A stretch of 10,292 nucleotides of DNA from Actinomycetota bacterium (GCA_030017355.1 JASEIR010000071.1:1-10292), one strand, 5' to 3'. Shown: positions 1-6,927, counted from the stretch's first letter. The notes: generated by a model not told the origin, from the sequence alone. Made by a program: numbers and translations.

Positions 1-1407
1 TGCTGAGAAAAGGACTATAGCCGCAAGACCTGCTGAGCCGATAGCATAACCTTTAGTGACAGCCTTTGTCGTATTGCCAACAGCATCTAGAGCATCGGTG
101 ACATCTCTTACGCTGTCCTCAAGATCTGCCATCTCGGCGATACCGCCTGCATTGTCTGTAACCGGGCCGAAAGCATCAATAGCTACAACAATGCCAGTCA
201 TACTAAGCATTGAAAGCGCCGCAATTGCTATGCCGTAAACTCCTGCAAGACCATAAGAAATTAAGATACCTGCAGCAATAACAATTACTGGCAAAGCTGT
301 TGATTGCATACCGACCGCTAGACCCTGAATAATATTTGTTGCATGTCCTGTTTCGCTAGCTTTAGCAATGACTCTAACAGGTGAGTATTTTTTTGAAGTG
401 TAATAATCTGTAATGATCACCATTGCTGCCGTAACAATGATACCGATTAAGGCGGTTCCAAAGAGCTCGCCAGCTGTATATTTGCCATTTCCATCCATAA
501 ATGCCTGTGTTACTGGATAGAAGGCAATTGTGGCTAGAATTGCAGCCGCTGCAAGGCCTTTATAAAGTGCGCCCATGATATTGTTGCGCCTTCCAAGCCT
601 GACAAAGTAAACGCCAATTATTGAGGCAATAATTGAAACACCTGCTAATGCAAGCGGATAAACGACTGCAGTTGCAAAATCTGGGAAGTATAGATGGCCT
701 AGTAGCATAGCTGCAATTGCAGTTACGACGTAGGTCTCAAACAGGTCAGCTGCCATACCGGCATCGTCACCAACATTGTCCCCTACGTTATCCGCGATAA
801 CTGCTGGATTCCTCGGATCATCTTCAGGAATTCCGGCCTCGACTTTACCGACAAGGTCGGCACCTACGTCTGCAGCTTTGGTAAATATACCGCCGCCAAT
901 TCGGGCAAAGACAGAGATAAGGCTTCCACCAAAACCAAGTCCTACAAGAGCATTTACATCCTTTGTCGCCAGCCAGAAAATTGTCACAACCAGAATACCA
1001 AGGCCTACTACTAAAATGCCTGTAACGGCACCTCCCTTAAAGGCAAGGCCTAGAGCCTTTTTAAGACCTCCCCTAGCGGCTTCAGCTGTTCTTACATTGG
1101 CACGAACGGCCACATTCATCCCAATGAAACCGGCTGAGGCTGAGGCCAATGCGCCAACAAGAAAGCCAATTGCAGTTACCCAGCTAAGGGCAACGCCTAA
1201 AATAATAAATAGGATTACTAGTACAACAAAAATGGTTGAGTACTGCCTTTTTAGATAGGCGGCAGCGCCTTCTTGGATCGCTTTTGCGATCTGCTGCATT
1301 TTTTGGTTGCCTTGTGGCTGCTTTAGCGTAATGGCAATTAGGTATAGACCAAACAATATTGCCAACACACCTGAGCCTAAGGCAATTAAGATTGCGTTAT
1401 TCTCCAT
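1..1407 (-). CDS. hppA: Membrane-bound proton-translocating pyrophosphatase, N-terminal part (runs off left edge)
   Basis: Integral membrane pump that hydrolyses cytoplasmic PPi and moves H+ (in other subtypes Na+) across the membrane. The start is ATG at 1405-1407, preceded on the minus strand by AAGGAGTG. The 469 visible residues begin with a hydrophobic helix (MENNAILIALGSGVLAILFG) and alternate membrane spans with cytoplasmic loops. The substrate and Mg-binding motifs are intact: DVGADLVGKVE at 180-190, and DNVGDNVGDDAG from about 206. A later loop reads GPVTDNAGGIAEM, then DALDAVGNTTKAVTKG. In this family Lys after GNTT (here Lys448) with Thr three residues on (Thr451) marks K+-independent enzymes, while Ala marks K+-dependent ones, so an H+ pump is inferred. 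Family members are usually 650-750 residues, so about a third is missing beyond the window. It is transcribed divergently from the methyltransferase gene and looks monocistronic at its 5' end. Confidence 0.96.
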   Translation of the reverse strand, partial: MENNAILIALGSGVLAILFGLYLIAITLKQPQGNQKMQQIAKAIQEGAAAYLKRQYSTIFVVLVILFIILGVALSWVTAIGFLVGALASASAGFIGMNVAVRANVRTAEAARGGLKKALGLAFKGGAVTGILVVGLGILVVTIFWLATKDVNALVGLGFGGSLISVFARIGGGIFTKAADVGADLVGKVEAGIPEDDPRNPAVIADNVGDNVGDDAGMAADLFETYVVTAIAAMLLGHLYFPDFATAVVYPLALAGVSIIASIIGVYFVRLGRRNNIMGALYKGLAAAAILATIAFYPVTQAFMDGNGKYTAGELFGTALIGIIVTAAMVIITDYYTSKKYSPVRVIAKASETGHATNIIQGLAVGMQSTALPVIVIAAGILISYGLAGVYGIAIAALSMLSMTGIVVAIDAFGPVTDNAGGIAEMADLEDSVRDVTDALDAVGNTTKAVTKGYAIGSAGLAAIVLFSA

Positions 1408-1472
1408 CTTTCACTCCTTCTTTTCAGATTTGTTCATATACCGAGGAAGCCATCTCTGGATGGGGCTACTTT

Positions 1473-1502
1473 AATATAGCAAAGTTCTAATTGACAGTGC
1501 AA
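1473..1502 (-). promoter_or_regulatory. Probable hppA promoter (extended -10)
   Basis: Read on the minus strand, TTGCAC (1497-1502) is followed by an 18-base spacer and TATATT (1473-1478). TG one base upstream of the hexamer makes an extended -10 (TGCTATATT). Transcription would start near 1466, giving a leader of about 60 nt. That leader contains a small stem, CCATC/GATGG at 1450-1463. The call rests on consensus match only. Confidence 0.5.
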
Positions 1503-1588
1503 GCTTTTTGTGAGTCAAATATCATCTCTTTACTCCACAAAATCAGACTTCAATAAGGCAATTGTTCTGTTTTTGGGCAGTTAAATTG

Positions 1589-1603
1589 TTGTAAAGGTTA
1601 CAA
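1589..1603. repeat. Inverted repeat TTGTAA-3-TTACAA between divergent genes
   Basis: TTGTAA (1589-1594) and TTACAA (1598-1603) are perfect 6-base arms separated by AGG. The site lies in the intergenic region between hppA and the methyltransferase gene, about 85 bases upstream of the hppA -35 and about 90 bases upstream of the methyltransferase -35. It has the size of a regulator binding site, but no regulator is encoded nearby. Such a short palindrome in AT-rich DNA can also arise by chance. Confidence 0.25.
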
Positions 1604-1695
1604 TTGATTGGAAATCATGCTTCCCTTTGATTAACCTTATGTTCTTAGGTTGGTTTGAGGAGTTCGAATAGTTAATTAGCAAGCAGGTCGAATAT

Positions 1696-1723
1696 TTGGT
1701 AGATATACCTGGCATGGTATAAT
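1696..1723 (+). promoter_or_regulatory. Probable promoter of the methyltransferase gene
   Basis: The -10 is a perfect TATAAT at 1718-1723 with TG one base upstream (TGGTATAAT, extended -10). The -35 is weaker: TTGGTA at 1696-1701 with a 16-base spacer. Transcription should begin around 1730, inside the inverted repeat at 1724-1753. Confidence 0.6.
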
Positions 1724-1753
1724 AACCTGAAGCCAAAGAATTTCTTTCAGGTT
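1724..1753 (+). repeat. Perfect 8-bp inverted repeat over the predicted transcription start
   Basis: AACCTGAA (1724-1731) and TTCAGGTT (1746-1753) are perfectly complementary arms around a 14-base centre. The left arm abuts the -10 hexamer, so the repeat spans about +1. The right arm ends one base before the AAGGAGG ribosome binding site (1755-1761). This position suits an operator that blocks initiation. As RNA, only the part after the start would be transcribed, so a full mRNA hairpin needs a start at or before about 1724. Confidence 0.45.
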
Positions 1754-1765
1754 TAAGGAGGACAG

Positions 1766-2368
1766 ATGAGCGGACATAAATTTAGCGGTGATGCTGCAAG
1801 GCTGGACAATCCAAGAAGACAGGAAATTTTCCCTATTAAACCGATCATAGATGTATTAGGTGAAAAAGTTGATGGAATAGTAGTTGCTGATTTAGGTGCT
1901 GGAACGGGTTATTTGAGTATACCTCTTGCAAAACACATCGGTGAACGCGGGACTGTCTACGCGATAGATATCAACCCAGAGATGATTGCAATATTAAATG
2001 AGAGGTCAACAGGTCTTAGTAATTTAAAGGTTATAAAATCAGAAGAAAACAGCTTCCCGATACCAGACGGATTGGTGGATGCTTCTTACATGATAGCTGT
2101 TTTTCATGAGCTTGATGATCCCACCAAGTTCTTGTTGGAAATCCGGCGTGTATCGAAGCCCATCCACAGGATAATCGTGATTGATTGGAACCAGGTTAAA
2201 GGTGAAATGGGGCCTCCCCTAGAGGAGCGTATTCCTGAAGAAGAAGTGATAAAATTTTTCAAAAACTGGGGCTACGGGCTTGAAAAAAGATTTAGCCCAA
2301 GTCCCTATGTCTATGGTCTTGTTTTTAAGGTATCAACTTGCAAACCTCTTGATAAATGTTGGCTGTAA
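1766..2368 (+). CDS. Class I SAM-dependent methyltransferase, substrate unknown
   Basis: A 200-residue Rossmann-fold methyltransferase of the UbiE/Methyltransf_11 type. Motif I is VADLGAGTGYLSIPLAKHIG at about residues 40-59. The acidic motif II is VYAIDINPEM, and motif IV is in DASYMIAVFHELDDP. It opens with HKFSGDAARLDNPRRQEIF, a lead-in common in small cytosolic methyltransferases of anaerobes. The C-terminal tail carries a C-x6-C pair (CKPLDKCW) beyond the usual core. The start is ATG with AAGGAGG four bases upstream. It has its own promoter and is followed by a 172-base gap, so it appears monocistronic. Such proteins act on small molecules, lipids or quinones, and nothing here identifies the substrate. 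Confidence 0.85.
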   Translation: MSGHKFSGDAARLDNPRRQEIFPIKPIIDVLGEKVDGIVVADLGAGTGYLSIPLAKHIGERGTVYAIDINPEMIAILNERSTGLSNLKVIKSEENSFPIPDGLVDASYMIAVFHELDDPTKFLLEIRRVSKPIHRIIVIDWNQVKGEMGPPLEERIPEEEVIKFFKNWGYGLEKRFSPSPYVYGLVFKVSTCKPLDKCWL

Positions 2369-2373
2369 GGAAT

Positions 2374-2404
2374 GACCGCAGACCACAGACCGCCGACCGC
2401 CGCT
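2374..2404. repeat. Intergenic heptad repeat block, copy A
   Basis: Four consecutive 7-base units follow the methyltransferase stop almost directly: GACCGCA, GACCACA, GACCGCC, GACCGCC, then GCT. The last 24 bases (2381-2404) are identical to 4464-4487 in copy B. A degenerate continuation (AGGAGACCGGAAACC) runs to about 2430 and resembles GGACCGGAGACGG in copy B. It does not look like a hairpin terminator. Confidence 0.8.
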
Positions 2405-2458
2405 AAAAGATAGGAGACCGGAAACCACAGTAAATTTAAATTAGTTTCTCTTTTGTCG

Positions 2459-2487
2459 CTGACAGATTGGTTTACCTTTTATAGAAT
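2459..2487 (+). promoter_or_regulatory. Probable promoter of the acpS-nnrD operon
   Basis: CTGACA (2459-2464), a 17-base spacer and TAGAAT (2482-2487) each match the sigma-70 consensus at five of six positions. Transcription would start near 2494, leaving a leader of about 47 nt before acpS. This puts the operon promoter just downstream of repeat block A. Confidence 0.6.
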
Positions 2488-2540
2488 AGACTTAAGATAA
2501 GTTTGAAAGCAGATTCGACCAGCGCTGCAAAAGAGGCACC

Positions 2541-2918
2541 ATGATAAAGGGAATCGGAATCGACATAGTGGAAGTAAGCCGTATAGAACAAGCAATGAAC
2601 CGCCGAAGAAGGTTTGCAGAGCGTGTATTTACTGAGCTTGAGAGAGACTACTGCTTTGGCAGGCATAGGCCATATTTGCACTTCGCAGCTAGATTTGCTG
2701 CAAAAGAAGCTGCCGTAAAAGCGTTAGGTTCAGGAATGACAGGTATAAAATGGACAGATCTTGAAGTTCGACGGGATAAGTGGGGAAAACCTTATTTGAG
2801 CTTAACCGGTAATGCAGCTAATATAGCTAGAGAAAAGGGCATCTGCAATATATTTATTAGCCTTTCTTTTAGTCGAGAATCAGCGATAGCCTCTGCAATA
2901 GCTGTAGGAATGGAGTAA
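2541..2918 (+). CDS. acpS: Holo-[acyl-carrier-protein] synthase
   Basis: Transfers 4'-phosphopantetheine from CoA to the conserved serine of apo-ACP, activating it for fatty acid synthesis in the cytosol. At 125 residues it is full length for the family, which works as a trimer. The N-terminal GIGIDIVEVSRIE carries the Mg-binding Asp8. The second signature, ARFAAKEAAVKALG, carries Glu56 and Lys60. The C-terminal strand reads FISLSFSRESAIASAIA, where many homologues have SISHS/D, so the His position is Phe here; other homologues also vary at this site. The ATG start is preceded by a modest AAAGAGG. It is followed four bases later by nnrD, a pairing seen in many Gram-positive genomes. Confidence 0.95.
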   Translation: MIKGIGIDIVEVSRIEQAMNRRRRFAERVFTELERDYCFGRHRPYLHFAARFAAKEAAVKALGSGMTGIKWTDLEVRRDKWGKPYLSLTGNAANIAREKGICNIFISLSFSRESAIASAIAVGME

Positions 2919-2922
2919 TTAC

Positions 2923-4446
2923 TTGCGTGTAGTTACAAGCAGTGAAATGCTTAAAATAGAAGAACAGGCTGAATCCCGGTTTGGTCTTAGTGTCGGACTG
3001 CTAATGGAAAGGGCAGGTCAAGCTGTAGCAGATGAGGCCGGAAGGATGTTGCCTGGGCCAGGAAATGTTCTCATTGTTTGCGGCAAAGGCAACAATGGTG
3101 GAGATGGTTTTGTTGCCGCACGTCTCCTTAGTCAAGCAGGCTATAAAGTTACCGTTTTTTCTCTAGCAGATAGGGAGGCCTTCCCTCCAGCAGCTAGAAA
3201 AGCGTTTGACAATTTGCCACCTGAAGTAAAACTAATCAAAGACCCCGATCTTGACCTTCTTGACAGATCGATGCATGAGTCTGACCTTATCATAGATGCT
3301 ATCTTTGGATTTAGTCTTAGAGGAGCTGTAAGAGGTATAGCGTCCGAGGTCATCGACATTCTTAACTCTTCCAAGAAACCTATACTCTCTGTTGATTTGC
3401 CATCAGGCCTAGAGGCTGATACTGGCAAAGTGCATAATGTTGCAGTAAAGGCAAATCAAACTGTCACTTTCAGTGCCATGAAGCTTGGCATGCTTCTTTT
3501 ACCTGGCTCTGAATATACCGGAGAAGTCTATGTTGCTGATATTGGCATACCAGACAGCTTGATTAGGGAATTTAGCAGTTTCAGGCAACTACAAAGGGAA
3601 GATGTTTATGAGCTGTTTCCGGCAAGAAGAATAGAAGCTCATAAGAAATCGGTTGGTCAGGTTCTAGTAATTGCAGGTTCAAGGGGAATGCCAGGAGCAG
3701 CTGTTCTTGTAGCTCGTGGTGCTTATAAAATAGGTGCTGGTCTTGTAGCGTTTGCGCCGCCGCAAAGTATTGCGCCGATTTTAAATGGGGCATTAGTCGA
3801 AGCGATTGCTTGGCCTCAGGTTGAAACTAACGCTGGAACTCTTGCTATGAGTGCTTACGAAAATCTGCTTGAATTATCAAGCAGATATGATGTCACAGCA
3901 ATTGGACCTGGACTTGGTCTTGAAGACGAAACAGTTGAGCTTGTGCGAAGACTAGTCGAGAATATAGAAAAACCGCTTGTTGTTGATGCCTCGGCTCTCA
4001 TCGCAGTTGCGGGCAAGACAGATGTTTTAACAAAGCGAAAAGCTGAAACTGTCATAACGCCTCATCCTGGAGAGATGGCTCGCCTGTTTAACGTATCAAC
4101 AAATGTTATTTTGGATGATCCAATTGGATTTGCAAAACGGGCGGCTGAAGAACTTGGTGTTATTGCTGTTCTAAAAGGTCCAAGAACGATAATTAGCAAA
4201 GCAACTGAATCTACTATTAACACAACAGGTAATCCTGGTCTTGCCACAGCGGGGACTGGGGATGTACTGACGGGCTTTGTGGCATCGCTTATGGCACAGG
4301 GCTTAAATGCTTATGATGCGGCATCAGTAGCCGTTTACATGCATGGCTTATCAGCAGACATTGCGGTTGAAGACATCACGGAATATTGCCTGATGGCATC
4401 CGATGTCATTGACTATTTGCCGGAAGCAATTTCGTGGATAATGTAA
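2923..4446 (+). CDS. nnrD: Bifunctional NAD(P)H-hydrate repair enzyme (epimerase plus ADP-dependent dehydratase)
   Basis: Repairs damaged NAD(P)H. The N-terminal YjeF_N domain (about 1-215) epimerises R- and S-NAD(P)HX, and the C-terminal ribokinase-like domain (about 230-507) dehydrates S-NAD(P)HX with ADP. The N domain shows GKGNNGGDGF at 54-63, DAIFGFSLRGAVRG and SVDLPSGLEADTG. The C domain shows GQVLVIAGS, IGPGLG, TPHPGEM with His381, and the nucleotide-site motif AGTGDVLTG with Asp447. The usual DADAL near residue 355 reads DASAL (Ser357). The start is TTG, chosen because MRVVTSSEM matches the family N terminus and GGAG at 2912-2915 is suitably placed. The next ATG (2947) would cut into the first conserved helix. 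Its 507 residues match the usual two-domain length. Confidence 0.95.
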   Translation: MRVVTSSEMLKIEEQAESRFGLSVGLLMERAGQAVADEAGRMLPGPGNVLIVCGKGNNGGDGFVAARLLSQAGYKVTVFSLADREAFPPAARKAFDNLPPEVKLIKDPDLDLLDRSMHESDLIIDAIFGFSLRGAVRGIASEVIDILNSSKKPILSVDLPSGLEADTGKVHNVAVKANQTVTFSAMKLGMLLLPGSEYTGEVYVADIGIPDSLIREFSSFRQLQREDVYELFPARRIEAHKKSVGQVLVIAGSRGMPGAAVLVARGAYKIGAGLVAFAPPQSIAPILNGALVEAIAWPQVETNAGTLAMSAYENLLELSSRYDVTAIGPGLGLEDETVELVRRLVENIEKPLVVDASALIAVAGKTDVLTKRKAETVITPHPGEMARLFNVSTNVILDDPIGFAKRAAEELGVIAVLKGPRTIISKATESTINTTGNPGLATAGTGDVLTGFVASLMAQGLNAYDAASVAVYMHGLSADIAVEDITEYCLMASDVIDYLPEAISWIM

Positions 4447-4456
4447 AATGGGAAAC

Positions 4457-4569
4457 GATCGCCGACCACAGACCGCCGACCGCCGCTGAAAAAGCAGCCA
4501 ATAGCCAATAGGCATGGTGGAATAGACGGGGGACCGGAGACGGGAAAAGGGAAAAGAGAAAAGGGAAAA
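4457..4569. repeat. Intergenic heptad repeat block, copy B (mosaic of three heptad types)
   Basis: Begins eleven bases after the nnrD stop. Units in order: GATCGCC, GACCACA, GACCGCC, GACCGCC and GCT (4457-4487); two AGCCAAT units (4496-4509); then a homopurine run of GGGAAAA, GGGAAAA, GAGAAAA, GGGAAAA (4542-4569). Positions 4464-4487 match copy A exactly. It occupies most of the gap between nnrD and the CBS gene. No gene or terminator was recognised in it. Confidence 0.8.
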
Positions 4570-4595
4570 GAACTGTAATAGCGAACGAGCAAGGC

Positions 4596-4612
4596 GATTG
4601 TGGCAATCACAA
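4596..4612. repeat. Short inverted repeats before the CBS gene
   Basis: Two overlapping perfect palindromes share this stretch: GATTG-3-CAATC (4596-4608) and TTGTG-5-CACAA (4598-4612). They lie 13 bases upstream of the annotated CBS start. They could be an operator or an mRNA hairpin affecting translation, but arms of five bases are weak evidence. Confidence 0.25.
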
Positions 4613-4625
4613 CTAAGTTCGAGGA

Positions 4626-5108
4626 ATGAGCGTCGAGACAATGGCTGAATTAAAACTAACAGCAAAAGAAATAATGACAAAGAATCCAATCACCCTTAAG
4701 AAGGATACACCGGTAAAGCAGGCTGCAGAAATATTATCCGAGAATAATATTGGTGGAGCTCCGGTTGTAGATGATGATGGCAATTTGATTGGAATTATAA
4801 CCGAGAGCGACCTTATAGCACAGGACATTCGTCTTCATTTTCCAACCTACATTCAACTTCTTGATGGATATATATATTTGCCGGGTAGCTTACGTCATTT
4901 CGAAGAAGAATTTAAAAAGGCTATTGGGGCTAAAGTAGGCGATGTAATGACCACCGATGTCATAACGGTAAACGAAGATACAACGTTGGAGGACATGGCG
5001 ACATTTATGGTTGAGTATGATATAGGTCGACTACCAGTTGTTTCACATGGCGAAGTGATTGGAATAGTAACAAAGAGCGATCTTGTAAAGGCAATAAGCA
5101 GGAAATAG
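4626..5108 (+). CDS. Tandem CBS-domain protein
   Basis: A 160-residue stand-alone Bateman module with no fused catalytic domain. CBS1 spans about 12-65 (AKEIMTKNPITL ... GGAPVVDDDGNLIGIITESDLI). CBS2 spans about 103-158 (VGDVMTTDVITVNEDT ... GRLPVVSHGEVIGIVTKSDLV). Each ends with the G-I-[IV]-T-[EK]-SDL motif that usually binds adenine nucleotides, so an energy-sensing role is plausible but not shown. A longer linker containing HFPTYIQLLDGYIYLP separates the domains. The start is uncertain: for ATG 4626 the GAGG at 4621-4624 is too close, and for ATG 4641 (giving MAELKL, 155 residues) it is rather far. It is 13 bases upstream of alr and probably cotranscribed. The gene follows heptad repeat block B. 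Confidence 0.88.
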   Translation: MSVETMAELKLTAKEIMTKNPITLKKDTPVKQAAEILSENNIGGAPVVDDDGNLIGIITESDLIAQDIRLHFPTYIQLLDGYIYLPGSLRHFEEEFKKAIGAKVGDVMTTDVITVNEDTTLEDMATFMVEYDIGRLPVVSHGEVIGIVTKSDLVKAISRK

Positions 5109-5121
5109 GGTCAAAATAGAA

Positions 5122-6240
5122 ATGGTAACCAGGCCTTTATGGGCCGAAGTAGATTTATCGGCGATAAAGCATAACGTAAGAGAAGCAATGAGAGTTGTCG
5201 GCAAGCAAGTGGCCATAATGGCCGTAGTTAAAGCCAATGCCTATGGCCATGGTGCTGACCGTGTTGCTAAAGCTGCCTGCGAAGCTGGGGCTTCAGTTTT
5301 GGGTGTTGCTATACCTGAAGAGGGTGCTAACTTGCGCAAGGCAGGAATTACCCAGCCAATACATGTCTTGGCCGAGTCAACGCAAGCGGCCGTTCCAATA
5401 CTATTTGAAAACGATTTAACTGCTACCATCTGCTCGATCACATCGGCCGCTGCACTATCCCAAGAAGCAGTAAAGAGGGGTAAAGCAATAAAGGCGCATG
5501 TTAAGGTAGATACCGGCATGAACCGCATCGGTCTTTTTCCAGAAATGGTTGCTTCTTTTATACGCGATGTGAGAAAAATGCCTGGTATTGAGCTTGAAGG
5601 CATTTTCACGCATTTTGCTGAGGCAGATAATCCAAAAAGTGATTATACAAATTATCAACTAAGAAGGTTTAAAGCAATTGTTGAAGAATTAGAAAAAGAA
5701 GGTATATGCCCGCCGGTTAAGCATGCGGCAAATTCTGCGGCTGTATATCTTTATCCAGACTCTTATTTTGATATGGTGAGAATAGGCATATCAATGTATG
5801 GTCTTCATCCAAGCGAAGCGACGAAAGAAATAGCTAATTTAAAACCAGCGTTTTCTCTAAAAGCTAGGTTATCTTTTGTAAAAGAAATTGCATGCGGAGA
5901 AGGTGTGAGTTATAGCAGAACATATAAAGCATCATGTGATACTAAGATTGGGACAGTACCAGCCGGTTACGGTGACGGGTACACGAGGCTTCTTTCGAAT
6001 AAAGCGCGGGTTCTTGTTGGAGGTCGTAGTTGCCCCGCAGTGGGAAATATCTGCATGGACCAGTTCATGGTTGATTTGGGACCTGCTTCAGAAGCAAAGG
6101 CCGACGACGAGGTTGTGTTAATTGGTCGGCAGGGAAATGAAGAAATAACTGTTGATGAACTTGCAGAGATACTAGGAACAATAAATTATGAGATATTGTG
6201 CATGATAAATGCGCGCGTTCCAAGGGTATACAACGAGTAG
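5122..6240 (+). CDS. alr: Alanine racemase
   Basis: PLP-dependent interconversion of L- and D-alanine, supplying D-Ala for peptidoglycan. At 372 residues it has the normal length, with an N-terminal TIM barrel and a C-terminal beta domain. The PLP lysine is Lys37 in AVVKANAYGHG. The second catalytic residue is Tyr264 in GVSYSRTY, where most homologues have SYG. Other family marks are HVKVDTGMNRIG, FTHFAEAD, VRIGISMYGLHP, VPAGYGDGYTR and NICMDQFMVDLG. The ATG start lies 13 bases after the CBS stop with only a poor Shine-Dalgarno (AGGGTC), suggesting translation partly coupled to the CBS gene. The lipoprotein gene follows 17 bases later. Confidence 0.97.
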   Translation: MVTRPLWAEVDLSAIKHNVREAMRVVGKQVAIMAVVKANAYGHGADRVAKAACEAGASVLGVAIPEEGANLRKAGITQPIHVLAESTQAAVPILFENDLTATICSITSAAALSQEAVKRGKAIKAHVKVDTGMNRIGLFPEMVASFIRDVRKMPGIELEGIFTHFAEADNPKSDYTNYQLRRFKAIVEELEKEGICPPVKHAANSAAVYLYPDSYFDMVRIGISMYGLHPSEATKEIANLKPAFSLKARLSFVKEIACGEGVSYSRTYKASCDTKIGTVPAGYGDGYTRLLSNKARVLVGGRSCPAVGNICMDQFMVDLGPASEAKADDEVVLIGRQGNEEITVDELAEILGTINYEILCMINARVPRVYNE

Positions 6241-6257
6241 CACATAAGGAGCAACAT

Positions 6258-6803
6258 ATGTCCGCACCGCGGATAGTCGTCGCAACAATCGCACTTGTTT
6301 TAATCGCTGTGAGCAGTACTGTTTTTGGTTGTGCAAGCCAAGGCCCAGGGAAAATGCCGAATAAGCGAAATCCTATTAGTAAGGTGGCATGCATTGTTGT
6401 TGGGGGCGCAAAGGCCGAAAAGATGGTTGATCAGTTAAGAATCTCCGTATCTATCCCACGCGAAAATATAAAGTTAGGGGAAGTAGTGCCTTTCACAATT
6501 TTGGTTGAGAACAAGGGCTTAAAACCGCGTGAACTTCTCTTCAAGTCCGGCCAGAAGTTTGATGTAAGAATTGAAGATACGAAGGGTAACAAAATATGGC
6601 GTTGGTCGGATGGCAAAATGTTTACGCAGATGCTTGAGACTCTCGTTATCGATCCAGGCAAAAGTGTTATCTATACCGCAGAGTGGCCTACCAAAGAATC
6701 GCTAGATAAGCTAACTTGCCCAAATAAATATAGCGCATTTGTTAAGATTACGGCCGATGGTATAGAAAACGAGGAGGTAAAAATCGTTATACCTATTAAT
6801 TAA
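6258..6803 (+). CDS. Predicted lipoprotein with BsuPI-type (intracellular proteinase inhibitor) domain
   Basis: A 181-residue exported protein. Residues 1-25 form a signal peptide: MSAPR, a hydrophobic core (IVVATIALVLIAV), then STVFGC, with Cys25 as the probable lipidation site. The lipobox VFGC is acceptable but not ideal. The domain at about 70-178 is an immunoglobulin-like sandwich of the BsuPI family: IPRENIKLGEVVPFTILVEN, LLFKSGQKFDVRIED and WRWSDGKMFTQMLE, then a PGKSVIYTAEW strand. The family is named after a Bacillus subtilis intracellular protease inhibitor, but exported copies like this need not inhibit a protease. AAGGAG at 6245-6250 fixes the start at 6258; an in-frame upstream ATG at 6198 lies inside alr and would add residues before the signal peptide. 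Probably the last gene of the CBS-alr unit. Confidence 0.85.
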   Translation: MSAPRIVVATIALVLIAVSSTVFGCASQGPGKMPNKRNPISKVACIVVGGAKAEKMVDQLRISVSIPRENIKLGEVVPFTILVENKGLKPRELLFKSGQKFDVRIEDTKGNKIWRWSDGKMFTQMLETLVIDPGKSVIYTAEWPTKESLDKLTCPNKYSAFVKITADGIENEEVKIVIPIN

Positions 6804-6873
6804 GTTAAACAATCCCATAAAGCTTAAAGTAAAGGGGGGAGGCATTGATTTAAATCTATCAGGAGTGGCAGGA

Positions 6874-6927
6874 ATGCTAAGTAACTTTCAAATAATTTCC
6901 AAGAAATTCAAAGATACCAAGCGTTAG
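6874..6927 (+). CDS. Candidate 17-residue leader ORF
   Basis: AGGAG (6861-6865), eight bases before ATG 6874, could drive translation of MLSNFQIISKKFKDTKR, ending at TAG 6925-6927. The stop lies within the loop of the hairpin at 6910-6940, just ahead of the BCAM0308-like gene. This is the geometry of a leader peptide that controls an mRNA structure. The peptide is basic, with five Lys/Arg in its last eight residues, and has no run of one amino acid pointing to a specific attenuation signal. Chance is possible in an AT-rich gap. Confidence 0.3.
   Translation: MLSNFQIISKKFKDTKR

Noticed and set aside
776..1258. Long open frame on the plus strand, Pro/Thr/Ala-rich
   Set aside because: It lies opposite hppA, whose motifs are intact in the minus frame. 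Its composition is what a codon-biased antisense frame gives, and it has no recognisable domain.
1408..1717. Riboswitch or small gene between hppA and the methyltransferase gene
   Set aside because: Apart from promoters and short palindromes, no ORF with a ribosome binding site and no recognisable riboswitch core was seen.
2374..2404. CRISPR array
   Set aside because: The repeats are 7 bases long in direct tandem with no unique spacers, and no cas gene is present.
4447..4456. Intrinsic terminator after nnrD
   Set aside because: No stem followed by a U-run exists here, and the repeats that follow are direct, not inverted.
4351..4828. Several open frames on the minus strand across the nnrD-CBS gap
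   Set aside because: They overlap nnrD, the CBS gene and the heptad repeats. The Phe/Ser-rich translations come from the antisense of GGGAAAA runs, and no ribosome binding site or domain was seen.
6198..6257. Upstream ATG start for the lipoprotein gene
   Set aside because: It would overlap the end of alr and place 20 polar residues before a clear signal peptide, while AAGGAG is spaced correctly for ATG 6258.
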